From positions 408,264 to 472,263 of the forward strand of contig NZ_FNBN01000002.1 of NCBI RefSeq assembly GCF_900102545.1: a DNA stretch of 64,000 bases. Direction: 5' to 3'. The translations under genes were made by a program, and so were the position numbers. Shown here in pieces: positions 45,793 to 54,518 of this stretch. Below the pieces are notes generated by a model. The model was not told where the DNA came from and did not search any database. It saw nothing but the letters and a program-made list of their open reading frames with translations. The DNA is from Chitinophaga filiformis (lineage in GTDB: Bacteria; Bacteroidota; Bacteroidia; Chitinophagales; Chitinophagaceae). How positions within the stretch are numbered: position 1 is the stretch's first letter; every line of letters starts with the position of its first letter.

Positions 45793-48700
45793 TCAGACTG
45801 CAGAATTGTCTGATTTTACCACGTTCAGGTCCTGGTTAAAAGAATGCCTGTACTTTTTGACGTAAGCCGAAGGATTCATCCCAAACAGTTTATGAAACTG
45901 CTCCCTGAAATATTTAATATCAGCGATTCCCACCTGGAAGGCAGCCTGGTTGACGGTATAATTCTCCTTTAACATTAAAACTGCTGCCTTCCTAAGCCGG
46001 ATAGAACGGATAAAGGCATTGATCGTCTGTCCCGAGATTGATTTTACTTTCTTATAAAGGCTGGAATGGCTCATGCCTATTGCCTGTGTGAAGGTCTTAA
46101 TGGAAAAATCTTCGTTCCCCAGATTATCTTCTACTATTTCTATACATCTTTTCAGAAAGTCCTGGTATTCAGCCGGTACTTTCACATAACTGGTTCTGAG
46201 TGTAATATTTTCCTGGAAATATTGTTGTAACAGGTTACGGTTCCTGATAATCGTCTGGACCTTTACCAACAGCAGGGCGCTGTCAAACGGTTTGGTAATA
46301 TAATCATCCGCGCCACCTTCTATCCCTTCCATTTTCGCCTCTGAAGAAGAGGCGGATGTGAGCAGAATAACCGGGATATGGCTGATAATATCCGTCTCCT
46401 TGATCTTCCTGCACAATTCAATCCCGTTCATTCCCTCCATATGGATATCACTGATCACCAGGTCCGGCATATACTTCTCTACCGCGGTAAAACCCTCCGT
46501 ACCGTTTTCCGCTTCGTAAACAATGTACTTGTCCTCGAAAAGCCGGCGCAGGTACTCCCTGATCTCAGCATTGTCGTCTATCAGGAGGACAGTCCTCTTT
46601 TCCGTGATCATTTCTTCGGGAGATGCAGGCTTTTCCGGTTTCCGGTATAGATCATCTATCAGTTCGTCCAGGATGGCCGACTTCTTCACCGGTTCCTCCT
46701 TGAGTAACAGGGCGTCAAAATGCTCCGTTCCTGTCTTCAGGTGGACACAGAAGGTGGTCCCTTCGTTAACTTTACTGGTATAGGTGACGTTCCCCTTATG
46801 ATTTTCAATGAATTTCTTCACCAGGTAAAGTCCGATCCCAAATCCAGAACTATGACTATCCCCATGCTGGAATTTGTCAAATATCTTGTCGCCCATCGTC
46901 TCCGGAATACCTGCTCCTGAATCCTTCAACACGATATCAACTCCACCTGCTGTTCTCTGGATATGGAAAGAGATTTCTCCCCCATCAGGAGTAAACTTAA
47001 AGGCATTAGAAAGCAAATTGAAGAGGGCTATTTCTATCTGTTCATAGTTGGCGCATATTTCAAGAGAGCCATTACTATCTGCCAGGAACCGGTACCTGAT
47101 ATTGCGGGTCTCGGCTTGCTGGGTAAAACAGAGGAATACCTCCTCACACAGTAAGGTAATATCAAACTTAGTGACCTTTAATTCCTCATTATCAGCTTTC
47201 CGGAATAATAATAACTGGTCCACCAGGCTTAGTAAGCGTCTCGCGTTCCTGTATACCACCCCCAGCTTTTCATTGTCTTTCAGCTCCTTCAGCGGATTAA
47301 TGATCAGGGTGAGCGGGGTCCGGAATTCATGGGAGATATTCGTAAAGAAGGACAGTTTCTTCTCATTGATCTCCTTCTCCTTTTCACTCTCCAGGTGCGC
47401 CAGCCGGATCTCGTATCGCAGCCTTTCCTGGCGGGACTTATATTGTATATAAAGGGAGATGACGCCGAGGATAAGCGCTATATAGATACCATAAGCCCAG
47501 GGAGTGCGATACCAGGGAGGCAGCACGATGATCCTTAATAGTTGTTTCTCGTCCCCCCATTTCCCATCCGCGTTTGTCACTTTGATCATGAAGTTGTAAT
47601 TCCCCTCGGGGAGGTGGGTATAATTGGCCGTACGGGATTCTCTCGCATCATTCCAGCCCTTATCCCAGTTTTCCAGCTGGTAGCTGTACCCGATCTTATC
47701 AGGCGAGGTATATTCCAGCGCCACAAAGTCCAGTGAAACCGCTGCCTTATCGTAAGGGACGGTTATTTCTTCTATATTCTCCAGGGATCTTTTCGAAATG
47801 TATTCCGTATTCTGCCCGACAGGGACATTATTCAGGCGGATATCCGTCAGGAAAGCGGGCGAAAAGTTACTCCGCTCATAAATACTGTCAGGATGGAAAA
47901 TATTAAAGCCTTTAATGCCTCCGAAAAGGAATTCCCCCGATCTCAGCCTTAAAGCGGCATTATAGGAAAACTGGTTGCTCTGCAGCCCATCCGTATGTGA
48001 GAAGTTCCGGCAGGTATACTGTACCGGGTCAAACTTTGCCAGTCCGTTGAAGGTACTTAACCAAAGATTTCCCTTGTCGTCTTCCAGCAAGCGGAGTACC
48101 GTATTACCGGGCAGTCCTTCAGCTTCCGAGAAACGCCTGAACTTACCGGTTACCGTGTTGAAGAGTAATAATCCTCCTCCCTCTGTTCCAATCCACAGGT
48201 TTCCCCGCCGGTCTTCATGGATGGCCCTGACGGTATAACCAATGGGATAGGTATGGTGCTGCTTATGATCGCGGTCAATCTTTATCAGTGAGGAATAGTT
48301 CCCGGCCCACATGTTACCCTTACGATCTTCCGCCAGGCTCTGGATATTCACCAGCGCCCTGTCAAACAGTTCGAAAGTATCTGTCTGGCGGTTAAAGATG
48401 TATAATGTACCATTGTTCGTCGTGCTGGCCCATAACCGCTTCTGCGCGTCTTCATAGACGACCCAAACATTATTCTCCGCAGCTTTGGTAAAAGGATTAA
48501 AACAAGCATAGTGATCAAATGCGTCCCGGCTTCTGTTATATTTATTGATGCCACCAAACCAGGTAGCTATCCACAGATCACCGTGGGAGTCCTGCAGCAT
48601 ACCGGTAATAAAATTGCTGCTGACAGCCAGTTTGTTTCCCGGGTCGTAGTTGTAGTTCTTAACAGTATTGTTCTCCCGGTTCCAGTATTTTAGTCCGCCG

Positions 48701-49746
48701 CCATCTGTGCCTATCCATATATTTTTACCATCCCCTTCGCAGAAGGAAAGAATGAAATTGTCTACTGTGCTTCCCTTGAAGGCATGCTGCTCAAATAAAT
48801 TACGACGGTTATCAATAATATTAACGCCTCCCCGCAGGGTACCGATCCACTTACGGCCTTCTCTGTCCTCACAGATCGAATAGACGGCATTACTGCTAAG
48901 TGCATAATCACTGTGTCTTGCCGCTCCATCCTTTACTACGAATATTCCATGGCCATCAGAGGCCGCCCACAGTATTCCCTGTTTATCTGAACAGAGACTC
49001 ACGATCTTACTCTTCTCTTCCAGGTAATTGTTCGAGTAGGTACCGTTATATCTGAAAAGTCCTTTATCTGTCCCAATCCAGAGAGCGCCATCTTTATCCA
49101 CCTTCACGCAGTTGGCCTGGGTTAACTCCCTGTTGATAACAGTAACGATAGATTTACTGCAATCATATTTACATAATCCGATGCCCTGGACGAAAATATA
49201 AGCTGCGGTTTTATCCGCATTAAAGTCAATGGCTGTTACTTCATAGTTCAGGTTATTATCTACCGGAATCTGTCGCCCTGCAGCTGTATGCCTGGTAAAC
49301 AATAAGAGTCCCCTGCTCTCCGAACCCACCAGCACCATACCGTCATTTCCTGCCTTGATGACGTGAATATTTCCTTCCACGGGTTTACCGGTTGCAGCAT
49401 TCCTGGCCACGGAAAAATGTTCATTTACCGGGTCAAATATGCTGATCCCTTTTCGCCCTCCTATCCACAGGCGATGATCGGTATCACCGTCAATCGTATA
49501 AATACCATTATCAATAAGAGATGTACTGTCGCCTATCCTGTTCCTGTAGATCCTGAATTTATAGCCATCATACCGGTTCAATCCGTCGTATGTTCCGAAC
49601 CACATGAAGCCTTTATAATCCTGGTAAACATTTACGACTGCATTGTTGGAAAGCCCATTTTCTATACTTAAATACCGCAAAGGTTGCTCAGCAGCAAAGA
49701 GACCATTTATGGAAATGGTCATCCATATCAACATTGTCCACCGCAT
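45793..49746 (-). CDS. Hybrid two-component system (HTCS) regulator
   Basis: 1,317 residues in one chain. A signal-like N-terminus is followed by about 14 two-component propeller repeats (about 25-660; recurring motifs such as GNLWIGTEGGGL, MWFGTYDGLNRYDG), a Y_Y_Y domain (about 690-745), a membrane helix (about 752-770), a HisKA domain with the phospho-His in FFTNISHEFRTP (near 805), an HATPase domain (GIGLYLVKKF), a receiver (about 1048-1165) with its Asp in VISDIHMEG, and an AraC-type DNA-binding domain (about 1205-1305). HTCS proteins sense a specific oligosaccharide in the periplasm and switch on the adjacent PUL. It ends 125 bp before the SusC start of PUL 2. Confidence 0.97.
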   Translation of the reverse strand: MRWTMLIWMTISINGLFAAEQPLRYLSIENGLSNNAVVNVYQDYKGFMWFGTYDGLNRYDGYKFRIYRNRIGDSTSLIDNGIYTIDGDTDHRLWIGGRKGISIFDPVNEHFSVARNAATGKPVEGNIHVIKAGNDGMVLVGSESRGLLLFTRHTAAGRQIPVDNNLNYEVTAIDFNADKTAAYIFVQGIGLCKYDCSKSIVTVINRELTQANCVKVDKDGALWIGTDKGLFRYNGTYSNNYLEEKSKIVSLCSDKQGILWAASDGHGIFVVKDGAARHSDYALSSNAVYSICEDREGRKWIGTLRGGVNIIDNRRNLFEQHAFKGSTVDNFILSFCEGDGKNIWIGTDGGGLKYWNRENNTVKNYNYDPGNKLAVSSNFITGMLQDSHGDLWIATWFGGINKYNRSRDAFDHYACFNPFTKAAENNVWVVYEDAQKRLWASTTNNGTLYIFNRQTDTFELFDRALVNIQSLAEDRKGNMWAGNYSSLIKIDRDHKQHHTYPIGYTVRAIHEDRRGNLWIGTEGGGLLLFNTVTGKFRRFSEAEGLPGNTVLRLLEDDKGNLWLSTFNGLAKFDPVQYTCRNFSHTDGLQSNQFSYNAALRLRSGEFLFGGIKGFNIFHPDSIYERSNFSPAFLTDIRLNNVPVGQNTEYISKRSLENIEEITVPYDKAAVSLDFVALEYTSPDKIGYSYQLENWDKGWNDARESRTANYTHLPEGNYNFMIKVTNADGKWGDEKQLLRIIVLPPWYRTPWAYGIYIALILGVISLYIQYKSRQERLRYEIRLAHLESEKEKEINEKKLSFFTNISHEFRTPLTLIINPLKELKDNEKLGVVYRNARRLLSLVDQLLLFRKADNEELKVTKFDITLLCEEVFLCFTQQAETRNIRYRFLADSNGSLEICANYEQIEIALFNLLSNAFKFTPDGGEISFHIQRTAGGVDIVLKDSGAGIPETMGDKIFDKFQHGDSHSSGFGIGLYLVKKFIENHKGNVTYTSKVNEGTTFCVHLKTGTEHFDALLLKEEPVKKSAILDELIDDLYRKPEKPASPEEMITEKRTVLLIDDNAEIREYLRRLFEDKYIVYEAENGTEGFTAVEKYMPDLVISDIHMEGMNGIELCRKIKETDIISHIPVILLTSASSSEAKMEGIEGGADDYITKPFDSALLLVKVQTIIRNRNLLQQYFQENITLRTSYVKVPAEYQDFLKRCIEIVEDNLGNEDFSIKTFTQAIGMSHSSLYKKVKSISGQTINAFIRSIRLRKAAVLMLKENYTVNQAAFQVGIADIKYFREQFHKLFGMNPSAYVKKYRHSFNQDLNVVKSDNSAV

Positions 49747-49845
49747 TCTGTAAGCGCTAATTTGCGGTCAAAATAACATTTTTTTCATAATCCCATTCAA
49801 CAATATCATATTTCACACATAAGGGTCATTCATCAGTATATTCAA

Positions 49846-49886
49846 ACAGAAAGCCTCCGGATCAGTGATCCCGGAGGCCTTTCTGT
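49846..49886 (-). terminator. Hairpin terminator after the sterol desaturase-family gene
   Basis: The arms ACAGAAAGCCTCCGG (49846-49860) and 49871-49886 pair with one bulged base around a 10-base loop. On the minus strand the stem is followed by TTTGAATAT. It lies 15 bp past the end of the fatty-acid hydroxylase-family gene and just upstream of the HTCS gene promoter region. Confidence 0.7.
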
Positions 49887-49900
49887 CAGCAGAATATCAT

Positions 49901-50803
49901 TTATGCCTTCACCAACGGCGGCACAGTCAGCACAGGTTCGCTGTCGCCCACCACCGGACCATCTACCGCCAACTCACTGCCCTTCCGTTTGGATTTAAAC
50001 ACCGGCCAGAGGAACTGCGCGTACCACTCTTCCTCCTTGTAATGTTTAATGCCATATCCGCTGGGATATTGCCGGGTAATAATCCCTGTCCCAAATATGA
50101 TATCCCAGATAAAGAACATATTTCCAAAATTCCCTTTATAATGCCCTACACCATCATCATTACTGTCTGCATGATGGGCATGGTGAGTAGCCGGGGTTGA
50201 GATCAGTCTTTCCATCACCCAACCAATAGGCTGCAGCCACCGGATGGTATAGAAGGGTTTATCCCATTTAATACTGGAATGCGCTGCCGTTGTGATCAAG
50301 GCCTTGATACCTGTCACAAACAATACCGGGTATCCCAGTCCGAGGTACACCAGGGTGGTGGTCAGATAGATCTGTGAAAAGAAAATGGTGTAGATGATAT
50401 TCTGCCGGCTGGCCATCGCCATTCCCATATAAGGCGCAGAATGATGCGTACGGTGAAAACGCCATAACCAGGGCAACTGGTGATGCAGGCGGTGATACCA
50501 GTATTGTGTCAGATCATCGCCTACAGCGATGATAGCAAATCCCCACCAGAACGGTACCCAGGCAAATATATTTTTTGCATCGGGCAACAGCGTAGGCAGA
50601 AACAATACACCCACGTAGGCAATAAGCGGCCGCACTACGATCTTAGGTACAACGAAACATACAATGTCCAGTATCCGTTCATTTTTCGTCCACCTGTTCT
50701 CATACAAGCCAAAGGAGAATTCAACGATACCAACGATTAGCATGATCACCGGCAGTCCCCATCCGTTTAGATTTCTAAAGACAAGTTCTATATAATGTAA
50801 CAT
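49901..50803 (-). CDS. Sterol desaturase/fatty-acid hydroxylase family membrane protein
   Basis: 300 residues from the ATG at 50803; an earlier in-frame ATG (50893) would add 30 non-conserved residues and overlap the small gene before it, so the shorter start is preferred. About four to five membrane helices surround the di-iron histidine motifs: HRLHH (near 112), FHRTHH (near 123) and THHAHH (near 214). The family hydroxylates or desaturates lipid chains and sterols at the membrane with O2. The substrate is not predictable. It is the last gene of the SusC/SusD/sulfatase operon, an unusual partner for a glycan locus. Confidence 0.9.
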   Translation of the reverse strand: MLHYIELVFRNLNGWGLPVIMLIVGIVEFSFGLYENRWTKNERILDIVCFVVPKIVVRPLIAYVGVLFLPTLLPDAKNIFAWVPFWWGFAIIAVGDDLTQYWYHRLHHQLPWLWRFHRTHHSAPYMGMAMASRQNIIYTIFFSQIYLTTTLVYLGLGYPVLFVTGIKALITTAAHSSIKWDKPFYTIRWLQPIGWVMERLISTPATHHAHHADSNDDGVGHYKGNFGNMFFIWDIIFGTGIITRQYPSGYGIKHYKEEEWYAQFLWPVFKSKRKGSELAVDGPVVGDSEPVLTVPPLVKA

Positions 50804-50850
50804 CAGATTAAGTTTTGTGTACCAGCAACGCCGGTACAGGTAATAAAATG

Positions 50851-51012
50851 TTATCTTGACGCTTTTACAATTGTCTGCGTATGCTGCTTCCACGGTCTTT
50901 CACCGCTGATGCTGAACGACAATAGCATCAGCAATACAGGCAATGCATACAACACGATGCTTATCAGTGCATCTCTGACAATTCTTTGCTGTGTGATCTT
51001 ATCCGTTTTCAT
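50851..51012 (-). CDS. Small membrane protein (53 aa)
   Basis: Fifty-three residues, starting MKTDKITQQRIVRDAL, with one membrane helix (about 15-34, LISIVLYALPVLLMLLSFSI) and a basic tail ending QTIVKASR. The frame ends at TAA 48 bp before the preferred start of the hydroxylase-family gene. It has no recognised family. Its tight position between two other same-strand frames and its clean helix make it a plausible real gene, although it is short. Confidence 0.55.
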   Translation of the reverse strand: MKTDKITQQRIVRDALISIVLYALPVLLMLLSFSISGERPWKQHTQTIVKASR

Positions 51013-51025
51013 GATGATTATATTT

Positions 51026-51148
51026 TCATGTTAAGAGCCAATGCTGGATCAGCCACAAAGCGCCAGCGATAATAATCAGCGGTATTAAAAAAATGATAAT
51101 ACCTACAATTATCTTTCTGATCAGTAACAAAATATCCTGTACTATCAT
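51026..51148 (-). CDS. Small hydrophobic protein (40 aa)
   Basis: Forty residues, starting MIVQDILLLIRK and ending AGALWLIQHWLLT, almost all in one membrane helix (about 12-36). It begins 8 bp after the sulfatase stop and ends 13 bp before the next small gene. No family is recognised. The spacing fits the operon better than chance, but a frame this short could still be spurious. Confidence 0.5.
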   Translation of the reverse strand: MIVQDILLLIRKIIVGIIIFLIPLIIIAGALWLIQHWLLT

Positions 51149-51155
51149 ACGGGTA

Positions 51156-52994
51156 TCATTTAGGAGCGGCGGTGAGTAATTTTCTTGAGTTGATCAACCT
51201 TGCATTAAACACGTCCTCCCAGTCGATATACGGATAGATATTATACTTCTTTGCATCCTGCTCGAAGAGCTTCTTCAACTCCGCCAGTTTCTCCGGATAT
51301 TTATCCGCCAGGTTCACCCGCTCATTGAAGTCATCGTTCAGGTTATACAGCTCCCATTCGTCTTTGTCAAAATCTTTTTTGATGGCTTTACCCGCATCTG
51401 AAAAACCATTCAGGTCTTCATAGTTGGGATGATGTGCAGCCCCGGCTTTCCATCCGTCTTTATAAATAGCCCTGGAGCCAAAAATATAATAGTACTGTTC
51501 CGTATGCCGTGAAGGCGCGTTGGCATTGGTAAAGGAATATACCAGGGAGGTACCATGCAGGCTATCCTGTTGAATGCCCCTGATCTGTTGCGGGAAAGGA
51601 ATATGCAGGAATTCCAGCGTAGTAGGCAGAAGGTCTGTTACATGTCCGTACTGTGTGCGTATTTCGCCTTTGGCTTTGATCTCTTTCGGATAGAACACGA
51701 TCAGTGGGTTACGGGTCCCTCCTTCTGAATTAGCATCCTGTTTCCAGTATTTGAATGGCGTGTTGGCTGCCTGTGCCCATCCTAAAGGATAATTGGCATC
51801 AGATTCCGGCGTACCTATCTGGGCGATATGCGCCTCGTTGAATAAGCGGACAGAATCGCGTGACAGAGTCTTATTTCTTCTGGGAGAATGACCATTGGTC
51901 ACCACGCCTTCCAGGGTGCCTTCTTTACTCGCTCCATTATCACCAACTACGACGAAGATCAGCGTATTATCCAGCTGATTGATAGATCTCAGGTAATTAA
52001 TCACGCGACTTACCTGGTAATCAGTATAAGTCAGGTAACCGGCATAAACTTCCATAAAGCGTGCGTACAGCTTTTTCTGGTCAGGTTTGAGCTCATTCCA
52101 GGCCGTTATATACGGGTTCCTTTCCGGCAACTTTGCATTGGCAGGAATGATGCCCTGCTTCTTCTGATTGGCGAAAACTTTCTCTCTGAATGCGTCCCAG
52201 CCATCATCAAACTGTCCCTTATACCGGTCGCTCCATTCTGTGGCCACCTGGTGAGGAGAATGCGTGGCTGCTGGTGCGTAGTACAGGAAGAAAGGCTTAT
52301 CGGGCGCTGCTGCTTTTTGTCTGGCGATGTAGCTGATTGCCTTATCGGTGATCTGCTCGCTGAGGTGTCTGCCATCGGGTTTGATGTTCACGTTATCTTC
52401 CACTAATGCTGGTTTATACTGATCTGTAGCAGAGCCCAGGAAGCCGAAGAAATGTTCAAAGCCTTTACCGGAAGGCCAGCGGTCAAAGGGGCCTGCGTCT
52501 GAAGTATCTTCGTCAGGGGTGAGCCCGTATTTACCCACTGCAAAAGTGTTGTACCCGTTCTCTTTCAGGACCTCTGCGATGGTCCCTGAACTGGAAGGTA
52601 TACGTCCGTCGTATCCGGGGAAGCCGGCAGAAGAAAAGTAATGTGCAAAGCCGCCCATATGCACAGCATGATGGTTCCTTCCGGTCATTAATGCTGCCCT
52701 TGTAGGCGCGCAGATAGCAGCCGTATGAAAATTGGTGTAGCGCAGGCCGTTGTTAGCCAGGCTGTCAAATGTGGGGGTGCTGATCACACCTCCGAAAGTA
52801 CTGGTGGCGCCGAAGCCCACATCATCCAGCAATATCCATATCACATTCGGAGAACCTGCCGGCGGTTTTACCTGTGCCGGCCACCATTCTTTTGATTCAG
52901 CCAACGTACGGCCCACTGTGCCCTGATAGGTTTGCTGTGCGCTTACCCCCAGCACTGTCATTAATGTAAATGCAGTTAAAACGAGAAATTTCAT
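51156..52994 (-). CDS. Arylsulfatase (type I, formylglycine-dependent)
   Basis: 612 residues, with a signal peptide (about 1-19, VLGVSAQ). The sulfatase domain starts at about 48 with metal-binding NVIWILLDDVG (Asp57, Asp58). The activation motif C-A-P-T-R at 95-99, followed by AALMTGRNHH, has the cysteine that a formylglycine-generating enzyme converts. Further landmarks are GVVTNGHSPRRNKTL, the QIRGIQQDS region and a C-terminal subdomain ending near 600. The TGRNHH form is like the arylsulfatase (S1_4-type) group. Periplasmic or secreted. No maturase gene is in the window. It follows SusD of the third locus by 31 bp. Confidence 0.95.
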   Translation of the reverse strand: MKFLVLTAFTLMTVLGVSAQQTYQGTVGRTLAESKEWWPAQVKPPAGSPNVIWILLDDVGFGATSTFGGVISTPTFDSLANNGLRYTNFHTAAICAPTRAALMTGRNHHAVHMGGFAHYFSSAGFPGYDGRIPSSSGTIAEVLKENGYNTFAVGKYGLTPDEDTSDAGPFDRWPSGKGFEHFFGFLGSATDQYKPALVEDNVNIKPDGRHLSEQITDKAISYIARQKAAAPDKPFFLYYAPAATHSPHQVATEWSDRYKGQFDDGWDAFREKVFANQKKQGIIPANAKLPERNPYITAWNELKPDQKKLYARFMEVYAGYLTYTDYQVSRVINYLRSINQLDNTLIFVVVGDNGASKEGTLEGVVTNGHSPRRNKTLSRDSVRLFNEAHIAQIGTPESDANYPLGWAQAANTPFKYWKQDANSEGGTRNPLIVFYPKEIKAKGEIRTQYGHVTDLLPTTLEFLHIPFPQQIRGIQQDSLHGTSLVYSFTNANAPSRHTEQYYYIFGSRAIYKDGWKAGAAHHPNYEDLNGFSDAGKAIKKDFDKDEWELYNLNDDFNERVNLADKYPEKLAELKKLFEQDAKKYNIYPYIDWEDVFNARLINSRKLLTAAPK

Positions 52995-53025
52995 GTTGTG
53001 TTATTATTTTTTTATGACGATGTGA

Positions 53026-54486
53026 TTACCAGCCCGGGTTATTTGTTAATTCCCCATTGATGTCGATCTCCGCCTGAGGAATAGGAAACAGCGTATCTTT
53101 TAATGCCGCCCCTGTCTTTGCCGGCAGCTTTTTCAGCGCATCATAGAGATAACTGCCTCCTCTTCTTGACAGGTCAAACCAGCGCATGCCTTCCTGTATA
53201 AACTCCTTTCTTCTTTCCAGGAAAACGGAATCGCGAAAGTCCGCCTGGCTCAATCCTGTAGTTAGCCCTGCAACATTTGCACGGCTTCTCACCTGGTTGA
53301 TGGCAGCGTAAGCGTCTGCCGTAGGGCCATTATTCAGTTCATTCAATACCTCTGCTTTCAGCAGGAGGATATCCGCATACCTGATCACCGGGAAATTGAT
53401 ACCGCTCTGTGCCTGGTTGTTTAATGGCGTCAGCGAGTAATCTATGAACTTGGCAAAACGGGCGGGGCTGAAGGTGACGTAGTTCCCGGTGGCCGCATTA
53501 TAAATACGGGTCAGGAATGTAACATCCCTGCGGGTATCTGTTGCAGCAAACAACTGGAACAGCGTGCTGTCAGCAGGAAGATCTCCCGGATATACAGCGG
53601 TATTAAAAGAAGAGAAATTGCCACTGCTCAGCGTCTGGGAGCTGTTCTTGGCACCAAGGTTCGTCCCGAACTGTACGGAGAAAATATGCTCCTTTCCGTT
53701 CTTCGTTGCCTGCTGGAAAACATCGAGATATTTTTCAAATAAGGCATAGCCGTATCCGCCATTGATGACCTCATTAATTTCGGTCAGGGCCTTACCCCAT
53801 TCCCTGCGGGTCACATACACTTTTGCCAGCAATGCGTGAGCAGCACCACTGGTAGCACGCCCGATATTTCCGCCCGTATATGTTTTAGGCAATAGTGTGG
53901 AAGCAGTAAGATCTGAAATGATCTGCGCATATACACTGTCTTTCGGCGCCCTTTTTACCTTCTGTGCATTTACATCTATAGTGGAAGGATCATGTAAAAT
54001 AAGTGGCGCATCTCCCCAGAAACGCACGATATTGAAATACACCAGTCCGCGAATAAACTTTGCTTCCCTTACGAGACGTGCCCGTACCGTCGTATCAAAA
54101 TCGATAGATGGAATATTGTCAATTGCAATGTTTGCACGGCTGATAGCGAAATAATGTTGCTGCCAGTTCTTCTTCACCCTGTCATTGGTGGCAACATAGG
54201 TGGCTGTACCTAATGCCCGTACGTCTGTATTGGTATTCGACGGACTAAACACCTGGTCGTCGCTGCCATTCCCCGTTAACAGGTTCAGATTCCTGCCGTA
54301 CATCGGAAAGTCGCCCGCCGCATCTGTGTTCAGGGCACTATACACTGCAGATACCGCGGCAACGGCATCCGACTGCGTTTTGTAAAATTGTGAAGCGGTG
54401 ATGAGAGAAGAAGGTGATTCATCCAATTTATTGCAGGAGGCCGCAAGCCCACCGGCAATCAATAGTATCGTATATAATCTTGTCAT
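53026..54486 (-). CDS. susD: SusD/RagB-family outer-membrane lipoprotein (third locus)
   Basis: 486 residues. The lipoprotein signal ends at Cys18 (GGLAASCNKLDE). SusD features: SLITASQFYKTQSDAVAAVSAVYSAL, VREAKFIRGLVYFNIVRFWGDAPL and the C-terminal FLERRKEFIQEGMRWFDLSRRGG. It is shorter than the other two SusD proteins here and belongs to a different branch judged by these motifs. It lies 32 bp after the SusC gene. The attached sulfatase suggests a sulfated ligand. Confidence 0.94.
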   Translation of the reverse strand: MTRLYTILLIAGGLAASCNKLDESPSSLITASQFYKTQSDAVAAVSAVYSALNTDAAGDFPMYGRNLNLLTGNGSDDQVFSPSNTNTDVRALGTATYVATNDRVKKNWQQHYFAISRANIAIDNIPSIDFDTTVRARLVREAKFIRGLVYFNIVRFWGDAPLILHDPSTIDVNAQKVKRAPKDSVYAQIISDLTASTLLPKTYTGGNIGRATSGAAHALLAKVYVTRREWGKALTEINEVINGGYGYALFEKYLDVFQQATKNGKEHIFSVQFGTNLGAKNSSQTLSSGNFSSFNTAVYPGDLPADSTLFQLFAATDTRRDVTFLTRIYNAATGNYVTFSPARFAKFIDYSLTPLNNQAQSGINFPVIRYADILLLKAEVLNELNNGPTADAYAAINQVRSRANVAGLTTGLSQADFRDSVFLERRKEFIQEGMRWFDLSRRGGSYLYDALKKLPAKTGAALKDTLFPIPQAEIDINGELTNNPGW

Positions 54487-54518
54487 TGTATTAGTATTAA
54501 AAACATGCAGGGTAATTG

